A DNA stretch of 64,000 bases, from the NCBI RefSeq assembly GCF_001021085.1, contig NZ_CP004021.1, forward strand, positions 432,501 through 496,500, given 5' to 3'. This DNA is from Candidatus Liberibacter africanus PTSAPSY (lineage in GTDB: Bacteria; Pseudomonadota; Alphaproteobacteria; Rhizobiales; Rhizobiaceae). This document shows positions 10,702 through 20,015 of this stretch, in pieces. Positions within the stretch are counted from its first letter, which is position 1; each line of letters opens with the position of its first letter. The position numbers and the translations under genes are program-made. The notes beneath the pieces are model-generated. The model saw nothing but the letters and a program-made list of their open reading frames with translations. It was not told the DNA's origin and did not search any database.

Positions 10702-11496
10702 TTAACTAGGAAATTGTGCAGCGAGTATCCGATCTGAGTAAGATTTATTGGGATCCGAGAGAACCCGCATGGTCACATCAAAAGACTGAATTACCTGAAT
10801 TCGTGATACAGGCTCAATAGCCAAACGATCCGCAGTAGCTATTACAGGACGTTGTTCCTGTTCTAAAACCTGAATCTCTATCATAACATCATTGGGAAGA
10901 ATAGCGCCATGCCAACGACGTGGCTTACACGGGCTCACTGGGGTGAGAACTAAATGAGGAGATCCTAAAGGTAAAATTGGCCCAAGTGCAGAAAAATTAT
11001 ATGCCGTTGAACCAATCGGAGTAGCAATAATCAACCCATCACAAATAATTTCGGGCAACCTTACTTGATTGTCTACTATTACTTTTAATTTTGCTGCCTG
11101 AACCAGTTGGTTATGATTTGGTTTTCTGATAATAGAGACTTCATTAATTGCAAGAATATTTTGTGCACATATAGAATTATTCTGATCAAAAATTGTTATG
11201 TTTAAAGGATGAAAAATATATTCTATAGAACTAGACAAACGCTCTATAAGATTATCTATACGATATTCATTCATCAGAAAACCAGAAGAACCACAATTCA
11301 TTCCATACAGAGGTTTTCCACATTTCTGCGATTGATGCAAATTCTGGAGCATAAAACCATCTCCCCCTAATATGACAATAACATCCGCCTCTTCATAAGT
11401 ACTATTGCCATAAATATTCACAAACTTATCATATGCTTCTTGTGCTTTTTCAGCCTTAGATGCTACAAAATGTATCTTCTGTATATTCCTATCCAT
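10702..11496 (-). CDS. nadK: NAD kinase
   Basis: The 264-residue enzyme phosphorylates NAD to NADP using ATP or polyphosphate. The family motifs are visible: VILGGDGFML with the conserved GGDG, then NCGSSGFLMNE, then the glycine-rich TPIGSTAYNFSALGPI segment that binds NAD. The gene converges on prfB, with only 11 bases between their stop codons. It appears intact. Confidence 0.93.
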   Translation of the reverse strand: MDRNIQKIHFVASKAEKAQEAYDKFVNIYGNSTYEEADVIVILGGDGFMLQNLHQSQKCGKPLYGMNCGSSGFLMNEYRIDNLIERLSSSIEYIFHPLNITIFDQNNSICAQNILAINEVSIIRKPNHNQLVQAAKLKVIVDNQVRLPEIICDGLIIATPIGSTAYNFSALGPILPLGSPHLVLTPVSPCKPRRWHGAILPNDVMIEIQVLEQEQRPVIATADRLAIEPVSRIQVIQSFDVTMRVLSDPNKSYSDRILAAQFPS

Positions 11497-11760
11497 AATA
11501 GACCTCTCATCATATCCTGTTCATGCGGGAAAGAAAAATGGCATCAATAAATAGCCTAACAATGGTAATATGGAAAATAACTTTGAAACAACGTGGTTCT
11601 CTACCTATGAAAAAATGTGTCTTTTTACAAAATACCTACACAAATACAGACCAATACTCTTGCAAGATCATCTAAAAGTAAGCCAGAAAACATCATGCTA
11701 ATTAATTGTTTACTATCAAAATAAAATCACCCTATCACACACATACTCATGTTGTTGTCT

Positions 11761-12732
11761 TTAATGAAGACGCCGAAGACAGAAATCCACCACTTCTATC
11801 AACGAAGATTTCCAACGGTTATTCGGTAAACATTGCAAAGAATCTTTTGCTTTCTGACCATAATAAAATGCTCGACACTCTGTATCCGCTAACGCATTAC
11901 TCTCTCGTATTATAATAATAGCTTTTTTGAGATTTTCTATACCAATTTCCCCATCATCATTAATAGTAGATTTCCAAAAATTCTTTTCCTGCTTTGTTCC
12001 CCTCTGAAACGCCAGAATAACCGGCAAAGTAGGCTTGCCATTACGAAAATCATCCCCTACATTCTTACCCATTTCATTGACCTCTCCTCTGTAATCTAGA
12101 ACATCATCCACAAGTTGAAAAGCAATTCCAAGATTCATTCCATAAGACTTAAGTGCTTTTCGTACAGAATCATCCACCCCTGCAATCAGCGAAGATACTT
12201 CCAAAGCAGCAGAAAATAACACAGCTGTTTTAGATCTTATCACATGGAGGTAATCTTCCTCTGTAATATTAATATTTTTAGATATTGATAATTGTCGCAA
12301 CTCACCTTCCGAAAGAGTGCATGCCACTAATGATAATGCTTCTAATGCTTCCTGTGATTTGGTCTCAATTACCATACGGAAAGCTTGGCTTAATAAAAAA
12401 TCTCCCACAAGAATGCTTGTTTGATTCCCCCAAACCAACCGAGCAGCCACTTTTCCTCTTCTCAATTCACTATCATCTACAACATCATCATGCAAAAGAG
12501 TTGCCGTATGAATAAATTCAATAGCACATGCCAACAATATATGACTATCTCCACGATATTCAAACATCAACGCTGTTGCTAAAGTCAGCATAGGACGTAA
12601 TCTTTTCCCTCCTGAAAAAATAAGATACTTTACAACATCTGGAATAATTCCAACATCTGAATTAATCCGTTCTAAAATAAGAGAATTTACTTTTTCCATA
12701 TCCTTTGCAGTAAGGTCTTTTAACATTTTCAT
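11761..12732 (-). CDS. ispB: Polyprenyl (octaprenyl-type) diphosphate synthase
   Basis: An all-helical trans-prenyltransferase that adds isopentenyl units to make the ubiquinone side chain. The first Asp-rich motif is in LLHDDVVDDSELRRG and the second in LVDDVLDY; GGKRLRPML is near the N-terminus. The open frame extends to 12786, but the ATG at 12732, preceded by AAGAGGAG, gives a more family-like N-terminus and about 323 residues. Chain length cannot be read from sequence alone. Octaprenyl or decaprenyl is expected in alphaproteobacteria. Confidence 0.88.
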   Translation of the reverse strand: MKMLKDLTAKDMEKVNSLILERINSDVGIIPDVVKYLIFSGGKRLRPMLTLATALMFEYRGDSHILLACAIEFIHTATLLHDDVVDDSELRRGKVAARLVWGNQTSILVGDFLLSQAFRMVIETKSQEALEALSLVACTLSEGELRQLSISKNINITEEDYLHVIRSKTAVLFSAALEVSSLIAGVDDSVRKALKSYGMNLGIAFQLVDDVLDYRGEVNEMGKNVGDDFRNGKPTLPVILAFQRGTKQEKNFWKSTINDDGEIGIENLKKAIIIIRESNALADTECRAFYYGQKAKDSLQCLPNNRWKSSLIEVVDFCLRRLH

Positions 12733-12896
12733 AAAAAATAACGTACTCCTCTTTATTTGCAAAAAGAATCCTTCAATAATATGCACAATTATAAACTTAT
12801 ATGATATAAATCAAATTGTGTCATAAATATCCGTATCAGATAGTCAAATATTGTAGAACAATAAACGTTCTGCTGAAAAATCTTTTTAGTACAAAA

Positions 12897-13691
12897 ATGT
12901 TTAACAATACTAAAGTAAAAAACGTAGAAAATGAAACAGTAGATGCTTTTTATCAAGGTAAGTTTTATCTAGTACAACCATTAACATGCGGACACCGTGC
13001 TGGAATGGATGCGATGATTCTAGCGTCTTTAGTTAATGCAAAAGGCCCCTTCCATCTCGCAGATCTTGGGGCAGGAGCAGGCGCTGCTGGACTGGCTGTC
13101 GCATCTAGATTACATGAAGCACAGGTTCTATTAGTTGAACGATCTCCATTGATGGTAAACTACGCACGTAAAACTTTAGCATTATCTGCTAATAAAAAAA
13201 TATCTAACCGCATTTCTCTGATTGAAGTAGATGTTACATTATCTGGGAAAAAACGCATTCTTGCCGGATTAAAAAATAATTTTTATGACCATGTTATTAT
13301 GAATCCACCTTTCAATGAGAGAATCGGGACTCTTACCCCCGACAAAATAAAAGAAGAAGCACACGTAATGCTTGAAGATGCTTTTGAAAAATGGATCCGC
13401 ACTGCTTGCGCTATAATGCGACCTGGAGGGCAACTATCACTGATTGCACGACCTCAATCACTAATGCAGATTATTAAAGCATGTACAAAGAGAATCGGAT
13501 CTTTGGAAATTATCCCTCTTTATCCTCGAAAAGGAGAGTGTTCCTCTCGTATTTTAGTTACAGGTCGCAAAGGCATGCGCGGAAGCTTAAGCTTTCGCTC
13601 TCCTATTTTCCTCCACGAACCCAATAGTCAATCTTATTCACGTTTTGTCACTGATCTTATTAACGGGAAAACTACACTAACACGCTTATAG
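12897..13691 (+). CDS. tRNA1(Val) A37 N6-methyltransferase-like protein
   Basis: A Rossmann-fold SAM-dependent methyltransferase of about 264 residues. The SAM-binding glycine-rich motif is DLGAGAGAAGL, and the adenine-N6 catalytic motif NPPF occurs in VIMNPPFNERIGT. Together these point to the TrmN6/YfiC group, which modifies A37 in tRNA. The frame is open to 12816, but the added 27 residues do not look like family sequence, so I take the ATG at 12897. No clear ribosome site supports either start. It is transcribed away from the prenyl synthase gene. Confidence 0.75.
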   Translation: MFNNTKVKNVENETVDAFYQGKFYLVQPLTCGHRAGMDAMILASLVNAKGPFHLADLGAGAGAAGLAVASRLHEAQVLLVERSPLMVNYARKTLALSANKKISNRISLIEVDVTLSGKKRILAGLKNNFYDHVIMNPPFNERIGTLTPDKIKEEAHVMLEDAFEKWIRTACAIMRPGGQLSLIARPQSLMQIIKACTKRIGSLEIIPLYPRKGECSSRILVTGRKGMRGSLSFRSPIFLHEPNSQSYSRFVTDLINGKTTLTRL

Positions 13692-13943
13692 AGACAAACT
13701 CCTCACTCTCAAAACAGGGTTTTCATTTACTGAACATATCTTCAATTATCTGTTATCCTTAATTTAAAACCTAGAAATTTACTGCTATCTGTAATGTAGG
13801 TAACAATAAGAATTGAAATACACAAAAAAGCAAACCTTGCTATATAAAAAATATTGAATATTTTTATTATATTATGCAAGAAACTCTCCTAGTTAATCAG
13901 CAATCAATACTTTTGAGAGACTATTGTGGACGAAAGGTATTAT

Positions 13944-14870
13944 ATGACGCCCATTCATGATAAAATAAATGATCTTTCTTTTCAAAATATCATATTAATT
14001 TTAACGCAATATTGGGCCAGAAAAGGCTGTACTATTTTACAACCTTACGATATGGAAGTTGGAGCCGGCACTTTTCATCCATCAACCACTTTACGAGCAC
14101 TCGGACCGCTACCTTGGAAAGCAGCTTATGTTCAACCATCGCGTAGACCCTTAGATGGACGCTATGCTGAAAATCCAAATCGTTTACAACAGTATTATCA
14201 ATTTCAGGTAATTATAAAACCCAATCCACTCAATTTACAAAATCTCTATATAGAATCTCTCCAAGCCGTAGGAATAGACCCTCTAGTCCATGATATACGT
14301 TTTGTTGAAGATAATTGGGAAAGCCCAACTCTTGGGGCTTGGGGATTGGGGTGGGAATGCTGGTGCGATGGGATGGAAATATCGCAATTCACCTACTTTC
14401 AACAAATATGTGGCATGGAGTGCTCTCCCATATCAGGAGAGATTACATACGGTCTCGAAAGACTTGCAATGTATGTGCAAAATGTCAATAGCGTTTATGA
14501 TATTGTTTTCAACACTATTGAAGGGAAAAAAGTTTTTTACGGAGATATATTTACCCAATCAGAACAAGAATATTCCCGTTATAACTTTGAATATGCTAAT
14601 ACTGATATTTTGCATAATCATTTTATCGATTATGAAAAAGAATGTTTGTCTCTCTTAAACAAAGGCGCTCCCAACAAAAATCATCGCCATCACTTATGCG
14701 TCTTTCCTGCTTATGACCAATGTATCAAAGCATCCCATATCTTTAACCTTTTAGATGCGCGTGGCGTAATATCTACAACAGAACGCCAACGTTATATTCT
14801 TCGAATCCGATCTTTAGCAAAATCTTGTGGAGAAGCATTCTTAATGACTCCTAATGGAGGATGCCAATAA
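13944..14870 (+). CDS. glyQ: Glycyl-tRNA synthetase alpha subunit
   Basis: The class II catalytic subunit of the heterotetrameric (alpha2beta2) glycyl-tRNA synthetase. It is recognisable by [14 protein letters not shown] near the N-terminus, RPLDGRYGEN-like [14 protein letters not shown], and [16 protein letters not shown]. The ATG at 13944 follows AAAGG at a good distance, giving about 308 residues, close to the usual 300. The beta subunit gene glyS, which normally follows, is not next to it. The downstream neighbour is a hydrolase gene. Confidence 0.95.
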   Translation: MTPIHDKINDLSFQNIILILTQYWARKGCTILQPYDMEVGAGTFHPSTTLRALGPLPWKAAYVQPSRRPLDGRYAENPNRLQQYYQFQVIIKPNPLNLQNLYIESLQAVGIDPLVHDIRFVEDNWESPTLGAWGLGWECWCDGMEISQFTYFQQICGMECSPISGEITYGLERLAMYVQNVNSVYDIVFNTIEGKKVFYGDIFTQSEQEYSRYNFEYANTDILHNHFIDYEKECLSLLNKGAPNKNHRHHLCVFPAYDQCIKASHIFNLLDARGVISTTERQRYILRIRSLAKSCGEAFLMTPNGGCQ

Positions 14871-14995
14871 CATTCATAGCATTATTTTTAATTAATCTTG
14901 ATTATAACTTAATGTGTTTTAACTCTTGCAATAATATTCAATATCTGAAATAGACTTCTGATATTGGAAAGCCATTACATGGTAAAGGAGATTCT

Positions 14996-15646
14996 ATGTC
15001 TAAGTTATCTTTTCATATTATACAGGTCACTCCCTTTAAGCAAAATTGTACGTTTTTATTTGATGAAGAAAGCTTAGACGCTGTTGTTGTTGATCCTGGC
15101 GGCGATCTTGATATCATAAAAGATGTTATTCAATCTCGTAACTTTCATGTAAAACAAATTTGGATTACCCATGGACATATTGATCATGCGGGAGGAGCCG
15201 CTCAATTAAAAAAAGACCTATCTTTACCAATTATAGGCCCGCATAAAAATGATGCTACAATGATGGAAAATCTGGAAGAACAATGTAAATTACTATCAAT
15301 CCGCATGGACGTACGCAATACTTCATCAGATAGGTGGCTAAAGGACGGAGATACTTTAAATCTTGGCAAACATATCTTCAAAGTATTTCACTGCCCAGGC
15401 CATTCACCTGGCCATGTTATTTACGTAAATTTTGAAAATAATTTTGCTCATTTAGGGGATACATTATTTAGAGATCATATAGGAAGAACCGATATTCTCT
15501 ACGGAGATTATCAACAATTAATCGACTCGATCAATAATAAAATACTACCCTTGGGAGATGATATATCCTTTATTTGTGGACATGGCCCTAACAGTACTAT
15601 AGGAAGAGAACGCCGTTTAAATCCTTTTTTACAATCTAATATATAA
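14996..15646 (+). CDS. MBL-fold metallo-hydrolase (type II glyoxalase-like, YcbL family)
   Basis: A 216-residue metallo-beta-lactamase-fold protein. The metal-binding motif is THGHIDHAGG (T-x-H-x-D-H). Further metal ligands are in HCPGHSPGH, in LGDTLF and in ICGHGPNS near the C-terminus. This arrangement matches short glyoxalase II-like hydrolases that cleave thioesters. The substrate is unknown. AAAGGAG lies 7 bases before the ATG. The gene fills the position after glyQ where glyS might be expected. Confidence 0.8.
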   Translation: MSKLSFHIIQVTPFKQNCTFLFDEESLDAVVVDPGGDLDIIKDVIQSRNFHVKQIWITHGHIDHAGGAAQLKKDLSLPIIGPHKNDATMMENLEEQCKLLSIRMDVRNTSSDRWLKDGDTLNLGKHIFKVFHCPGHSPGHVIYVNFENNFAHLGDTLFRDHIGRTDILYGDYQQLIDSINNKILPLGDDISFICGHGPNSTIGRERRLNPFLQSNI

Positions 15647-15849
15647 GTTTCTGAAAAAATATTATTTCTATTATAACAAATCAACTTGATTATGAGAGAA
15701 CACTAGCAGAATACCGCTACAATTCATAATCTTTATTATGCGTTGTAGGAAGAAGGAAAATGAGAAAAGTTTTTTTGCATCCTGATAAATAAACAAATAT
15801 TCCAGACTATTTTATCATAACAAGCTAGTGTATATATATAAAAATCAAG

Positions 15850-15926
15850 GCATCCGTAGCTCAGCTGGATAGAGTATTGGATTCCGATTCCAAGGGTCAC
15901 AGGTTCGAATCCTGTCGGGTGCACCA
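15850..15926 (+). tRNA. tRNA-Arg (anticodon CCG), phage attachment target
   Basis: A 77-base cloverleaf that includes the encoded CCA. The acceptor strands gcatccg and cgggtgc pair over all 7 positions, with one G-U. The anticodon stem ttgga/tccaa encloses the loop ttCCGat. The T arm acaggttcgaatcctgt is canonical. The anticodon CCG reads the arginine codon CGG. The last 15 bases double as the attL core, so the phage restores an intact tRNA on integration. Confidence 0.95.
15912..15926 (+). other. attL core
   Basis: The 15 bases ctgtcgggtgcacca form the 3' end of tRNA-Arg(CCG) and are repeated exactly at 56029-56043. The two copies bound the integrase-bearing element, so this is the left attachment site. 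Confidence 0.9.
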
Positions 15927-15967
15927 ATATAATTATAACACATTGATTATACGTTGTTTTTAATATT

Positions 15968-15983
15968 ATTTGGTCTTACCTTT
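15968..15983 (+). repeat. Integrase arm-type site candidate, left
   Basis: The 16-mer atttggtcttaccttt occurs here, 42 bases inside attL, and again exactly at 55978-55993, just inside attR. An inverted partial copy is at 55927-55940. Repeats placed this way on both phage arms resemble integrase arm-binding sites. Confidence 0.5.
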
Positions 15984-16157
15984 TTAAAGGTGGGACTAGC
16001 CCTATCAACAACATCTCGGCTTCACAATCTCTATAGCGCCCTTCCCCATTTTAACTATTCCATAATTAAATATCCTTAGGAGTTGACAAAGATAAGTTAA
16101 TCCTGTCAAATACAACTATGAATTTTATATTATATGTCGAGAGGATCCTTAATAAAT

Positions 16158-16849
16158 ATGCGAGAATGTTCGTTAGGGTTGTTATTATTATTGTTGATAG
16201 CGGGAAGCGCTAATGCCGATGAAAAAAGATTGGGCATACAATTGAGTTTATGAGTAGTGTTGTTTCCCTTCTTGTTGGTTCTCAGGAGAATGCTTCCTCC
16301 GAGGATGTCGTTGGCATGGTCGTACCAATATCAATCCTATCATATTCAATCGAGGATACTTTCGGGAAATTATGTGTACGTTCTACTGCAATAGTAGGCA
16401 GTGCATTAGGTGTGGGAGTAGCGAAAAAAAATAACTCATGGAATGCGGCGCATGAAGGCTCATCGGTATTTGCCAAATATCAGGGCAACATTGGTACAAG
16501 ATATAACCTAACTTTTGCTCGAAACTATCTTTCAGAAATAGGAATAGACGCATCGGTACGCGCCGATATAAACATTATCCCCCATCTATCTAGTAGTCTT
16601 TCGTATGTCATTAGTCCGTACGTTAACATAACCTCAAAATTATCAACAGGATTGAAATTTGTAGGATCAATTACAGATTCAACAGAATCACCAGGATCGG
16701 AAATTATAGATAGGTTGACGCCTATTTCTGCTTATATTAAATATGATTTTACTGATAGATTGTCCGCATATTCGTCGGTTGCGATGAGGATACTAGATGA
16801 CCGAGGTGCCGCAATGACAAGCGCAATATCCGTGAGATACTCATTTTAA
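16158..16849 (+). pseudogene. Outer-membrane beta-barrel protein, signal peptide frameshifted from the body
   Basis: The ATG at 16158 opens a clear signal peptide (M-R-E-C, a leucine-rich core and GSANA/DEK cleavage region) that stops at 16249. From 16250 a different frame continues for 199 residues. It has alternating amphipathic strands, ends in ISVRYSF with the C-terminal Phe typical of outer-membrane barrels, and has no signal peptide of its own. One indel near 16240-16255 would join them, so the gene looks frameshifted. It could be a Lom-like cargo gene at the prophage edge, which is an inference from position and fold pattern only. Confidence 0.6.
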
Positions 16850-16852
16850 CAT

Positions 16853-17329
16853 CTACCCTCTCCTCTTCTGCACTATTTTATCGGTGTACCAGAATCCTAG
16901 GATACAAGCGATAATCTCTTGGGTGAACGGGGCAAGGATCATCAAAGGATCAGTGGATAATATCCCTTCTTTAACTAGATAAAGGACCAACAACGGATAA
17001 ACAATAATCCAAAACAACGTTGTTAAAGGTCGAATAAGAGCGTTAAAGCCATCTATCCACTTAACGCCACTCTTGATGTTCCCAGCTTTAATCCTTGCCA
17101 ATCGGATGGGCTTATCCACTTTTAACTCTTCAACGTTGGCTTTGATCTCAGCTAAATCGATCTGTAAAGAACTTTCTATTTTTGCAACTTCACACTTCCA
17201 TTTATCGTATTCTATAGAGCGTTTTTGTAGTAGATGTTCCGATACAACATCAACAATCTTCTCAAATACTGAGGGAATAAACCGAAGAGCAAATCTAAAT
17301 ATGCCACCCGCAAGAAACGACTGTATCAC
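16853..17329 (-). CDS. Holin-like protein (GTA 3-TM type)
   Basis: A 158-residue protein. A hydrophobic N-terminal segment (about 5-20) is followed by a charged helical region, then IDGFNALIRPLTTLFWIIVYPLLVLYLV and a last hydrophobic segment around ILAPFTQEIIACILGFWY. This three-segment architecture, with the IRPLTT motif, resembles the 3-TM holin family of gene transfer agents and rhizobial phages. Holins make inner-membrane lesions at the end of infection. It overlaps the preceding coiled-coil gene by 4 bases. A frameshifted paralogue lies at 57099-57599, outside attR. Confidence 0.6.
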   Translation of the reverse strand: MIQSFLAGGIFRFALRFIPSVFEKIVDVVSEHLLQKRSIEYDKWKCEVAKIESSLQIDLAEIKANVEELKVDKPIRLARIKAGNIKSGVKWIDGFNALIRPLTTLFWIIVYPLLVLYLVKEGILSTDPLMILAPFTQEIIACILGFWYTDKIVQKRRG

Positions 17330-17583
17330 TGTTTAAGCCATCCTTTGAGATTATAAAGTGCGTAGGTAATAGCAGACAGAGAAGCGGTTATTGCACCAGT
17401 CGTTTTAATAAGCAAAACTACTCCTCTTGAGGTATTAAGAATATGCAGAATGTCTTTAATAACCGCTTGCTGTTCGTTGTAATGGCTCTCAAAAGCCCTA
17501 CAATGCTTAATCAAACAATCAACTTTGGTGTTAAGGGCGTTAAACTCTTCCCTTCTTACGTATTGTTCTTGTTTCTTAGTCAT
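17326..17583 (-). CDS. Small coiled-coil protein with C-terminal membrane segment, lysis module
   Basis: An 85-residue protein. Charged heptad-like residues 5-50 are followed by one hydrophobic segment (about 56-75). Its position directly before the holin gene and its coiled-coil-plus-TM layout resemble XhlA-type or DUF1515-type phage lysis accessory proteins. That is an architectural analogy, not a family match I can prove. It overlaps both neighbours by 4 bases. A decayed homologue is present at about 57590-57810. Confidence 0.5.
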   Translation of the reverse strand: MTKKQEQYVRREEFNALNTKVDCLIKHCRAFESHYNEQQAVIKDILHILNTSRGVVLLIKTTGAITASLSAITYALYNLKGWLKQ

Positions 17584-20015
17584 CCTATATAACTCCTGCT
17601 CTGACGCAGTTCACGATTCATCGCAAGCCTTTCCTTATACCCCTCGTTAAAGTACTCACAGAGGTTGTCTATCACCATCTTCTGAAACGCCGCTTTTATA
17701 TAAAATAGGTTCTTTAAAGGGATATTATTCGCAATCTCCCTCGCTAATTCAGCATTGGCTCTCTCTGACTTTTCCTCATCTTCTCCAAAGATAGTTCTTG
17801 CAACTCCCAACCCTGCATCTCCCAAACCAATAACGGTTGAAGCTACAGGAACGGATTGTAGTATGTCTTTGAAGTCGTCATGATATTCGTTGAAAAATCT
17901 ATCATAGTGGGTAAGGGTTCTGGCCGTGAGTGAAACTAGCGTTTTAGGATCGGTATAATCATCAAGTTCTTGACCTGAAATAGCTTTCCTTGCAGTACCT
18001 GCGACAACCCCCTCCAAAATAATACCAAAGGCTAAAAACTTCGCCCTATAAGACCAAGCAGATATACCATTTGCACCGCCTTCAAGCGTTTTAGGAACAG
18101 CCCATAAATGCTTCTCCGCCATGGAAATCGGAGTGGTTAAAAACTGTGTGACAAGACTAAGACCTGGAATACCTCCCCTGCTAGATGTATATTTTGTATC
18201 CCTTAAAGAAGAACCAACCGATCCTCTTGCGTTATCTTGTATCTGAGACCAGATATATCCGCTCATCTTACTTGCCAAATCATCCATCATTCTTTCGACA
18301 GACTTATTTTGAGAATGTCCGATGGCGATAAGATCAGAATGTCTACAATCTCGGATACCATCAGGCGTCAACAACCTCCCAGATTCAAGATCAACCTTAG
18401 ACAGGGCATGCATATCGGATTGGGTAAAACCATAATCTTCAACTAGTGTCTTGAATGCCTGCTTCCCATAACGAGCTTTAAAATCTTCTAGGCTCTTAAA
18501 TCCCCTGGTTACTTCTCCCATCCACGCAGACGTAAAGCCAAAAGTTAGATTTTGCTGAAACTTATCTAAGGCTTTCAGACCTTGCCATTTAATTGTTTTA
18601 TCCGCTAATACCTTCAATCCAGAGACAAACCTCGATTGATTGTGAAACTCATTCATCATTCCTGTAATAGCCATCTCGCCAGCAGGGGCAAATGCTCGGA
18701 TTGACGCTTTGTAATCGGCATCGGTGAGTTGTTTTCTTAACTCTGGTAACGCATGTGACCAAAACGACATCCCCTGCCTATGAGAACCCATAACCATACA
18801 ATTAACGGTCTCTGGCATAGCAGAGAATACCTGAGACCCAAAACTCTTCGCTACTTGAAATGCCATAAACCCTGATTTAAGCTCTCTTGCTTTAATTTCA
18901 GTGGAATCCAACTCATGATCAAGCTTCTCGCTGGAGACCGTCAATCTCTCCCAAAGGGTGTTGACTTCTTTTTGTATACCTTTCATCTTTTCAACGTCGC
19001 TTGTCGTTTTAGTAGTCTTTAAATCATTTGTGAGAGCCTGTGTGATCACCCAGTTAAAATTGGTATCAGCGTTGACACCATAATTACGTGCTATCTCAAT
19101 ATCACGAATGAGAGGATCAATCGTCATTCTCACTAGATCTTCAGCGTTTAACCCCGTTTTACCGAATGCCTTATTGTAATCGCTATAATGCTCATCTAAA
19201 AGAAAAAGATGCCGTGGATGCTTTCTACTACTGCCAACAGCGGATCTTCTCACCGCTTGTTGTTCGCCCCCTGAAGCCAGTGTCTTATTACGACCTTCAC
19301 TTTCTTTGGTCTCCCAAACATGTCCTAGGAATTCTGTTAAGTCCTTACCATAAATACCCTTCTGATCGTATACCTTCTTGTCAACCCAAGGCATGATCGT
19401 TTCAATCCACTTTTGCTTGCCTACTGCCCTTAGCTTTAGTGCATCGTCGGGTTGCGGACTTTTCCAATTGTCTAGAGGATGGAGAAGCCCCATTTTTCCC
19501 GCAGTAGCTGTAAGCTTGTCTCTTATTTGGCGATAGGCTTTTCCAAACTTATTAACTTGTGGGTCATCCGTCTCCACCCCTCTTAGGGATTTGGTGAGCT
19601 TTTCATTCGTTATTGGATCCGCCGAAAAACCCATGTTTTTTGAACCTAAATCTTCAAAATCCGCAAAAACTTTCCGAGCATTCGCTTGTTCCCCCTTAAT
19701 CCTAGCCTCTACAGATGCTGTCGTTTCATATCTGAGAAGATTTTTAAGAGTGTTCAGTTGCTCCCCCTGTTTAGCCCTACCCACTACATTCAGCGTTTCT
19801 GACAGTGCAAAAGCACCATTCTCTAAAAGAAGATGATTGGCTTTCTCGGTCAAAACCTTAACTTTGTCTCTACCTTTAAGATCCTTAAAACTCTCATTGA
19901 GTTCTAAACCAGATAAGGCAAGTTTTGCTACACGGTCAATCTCTTCTATGTCTTCTGATGTTAATGCCCAATCACCCGCTTGCTTTTTAATTCTTTCAAT
20001 ACATTCTGGATGCAT
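17580..20015 (-). CDS. Large internal-virion-like protein (T7 gp16 position)
   Basis: An 811-residue, mostly helical protein. It is the last large gene of the virion operon and occupies the position of T7 gp16, which is ejected to build the DNA-entry channel. I cannot see the transglycosylase Glu motif that T7 gp16 carries at its N-terminus. A hydrophobic glycine-rich stretch occurs near residues 670-700. Its start overlaps the stop of the preceding gene, so the two are translationally coupled. The role is inferred from order and size. Confidence 0.5.
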   Translation of the reverse strand: MHPECIERIKKQAGDWALTSEDIEEIDRVAKLALSGLELNESFKDLKGRDKVKVLTEKANHLLLENGAFALSETLNVVGRAKQGEQLNTLKNLLRYETTASVEARIKGEQANARKVFADFEDLGSKNMGFSADPITNEKLTKSLRGVETDDPQVNKFGKAYRQIRDKLTATAGKMGLLHPLDNWKSPQPDDALKLRAVGKQKWIETIMPWVDKKVYDQKGIYGKDLTEFLGHVWETKESEGRNKTLASGGEQQAVRRSAVGSSRKHPRHLFLLDEHYSDYNKAFGKTGLNAEDLVRMTIDPLIRDIEIARNYGVNADTNFNWVITQALTNDLKTTKTTSDVEKMKGIQKEVNTLWERLTVSSEKLDHELDSTEIKARELKSGFMAFQVAKSFGSQVFSAMPETVNCMVMGSHRQGMSFWSHALPELRKQLTDADYKASIRAFAPAGEMAITGMMNEFHNQSRFVSGLKVLADKTIKWQGLKALDKFQQNLTFGFTSAWMGEVTRGFKSLEDFKARYGKQAFKTLVEDYGFTQSDMHALSKVDLESGRLLTPDGIRDCRHSDLIAIGHSQNKSVERMMDDLASKMSGYIWSQIQDNARGSVGSSLRDTKYTSSRGGIPGLSLVTQFLTTPISMAEKHLWAVPKTLEGGANGISAWSYRAKFLAFGIILEGVVAGTARKAISGQELDDYTDPKTLVSLTARTLTHYDRFFNEYHDDFKDILQSVPVASTVIGLGDAGLGVARTIFGEDEEKSERANAELAREIANNIPLKNLFYIKAAFQKMVIDNLCEYFNEGYKERLAMNRELRQSRSYIG

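Noticed and set aside
15736..15927. Minus-strand reading frame across the tRNA
   Set aside because: It is the antisense of tRNA-Arg(CCG), a common false ORF with the [14 protein letters not shown] pattern.
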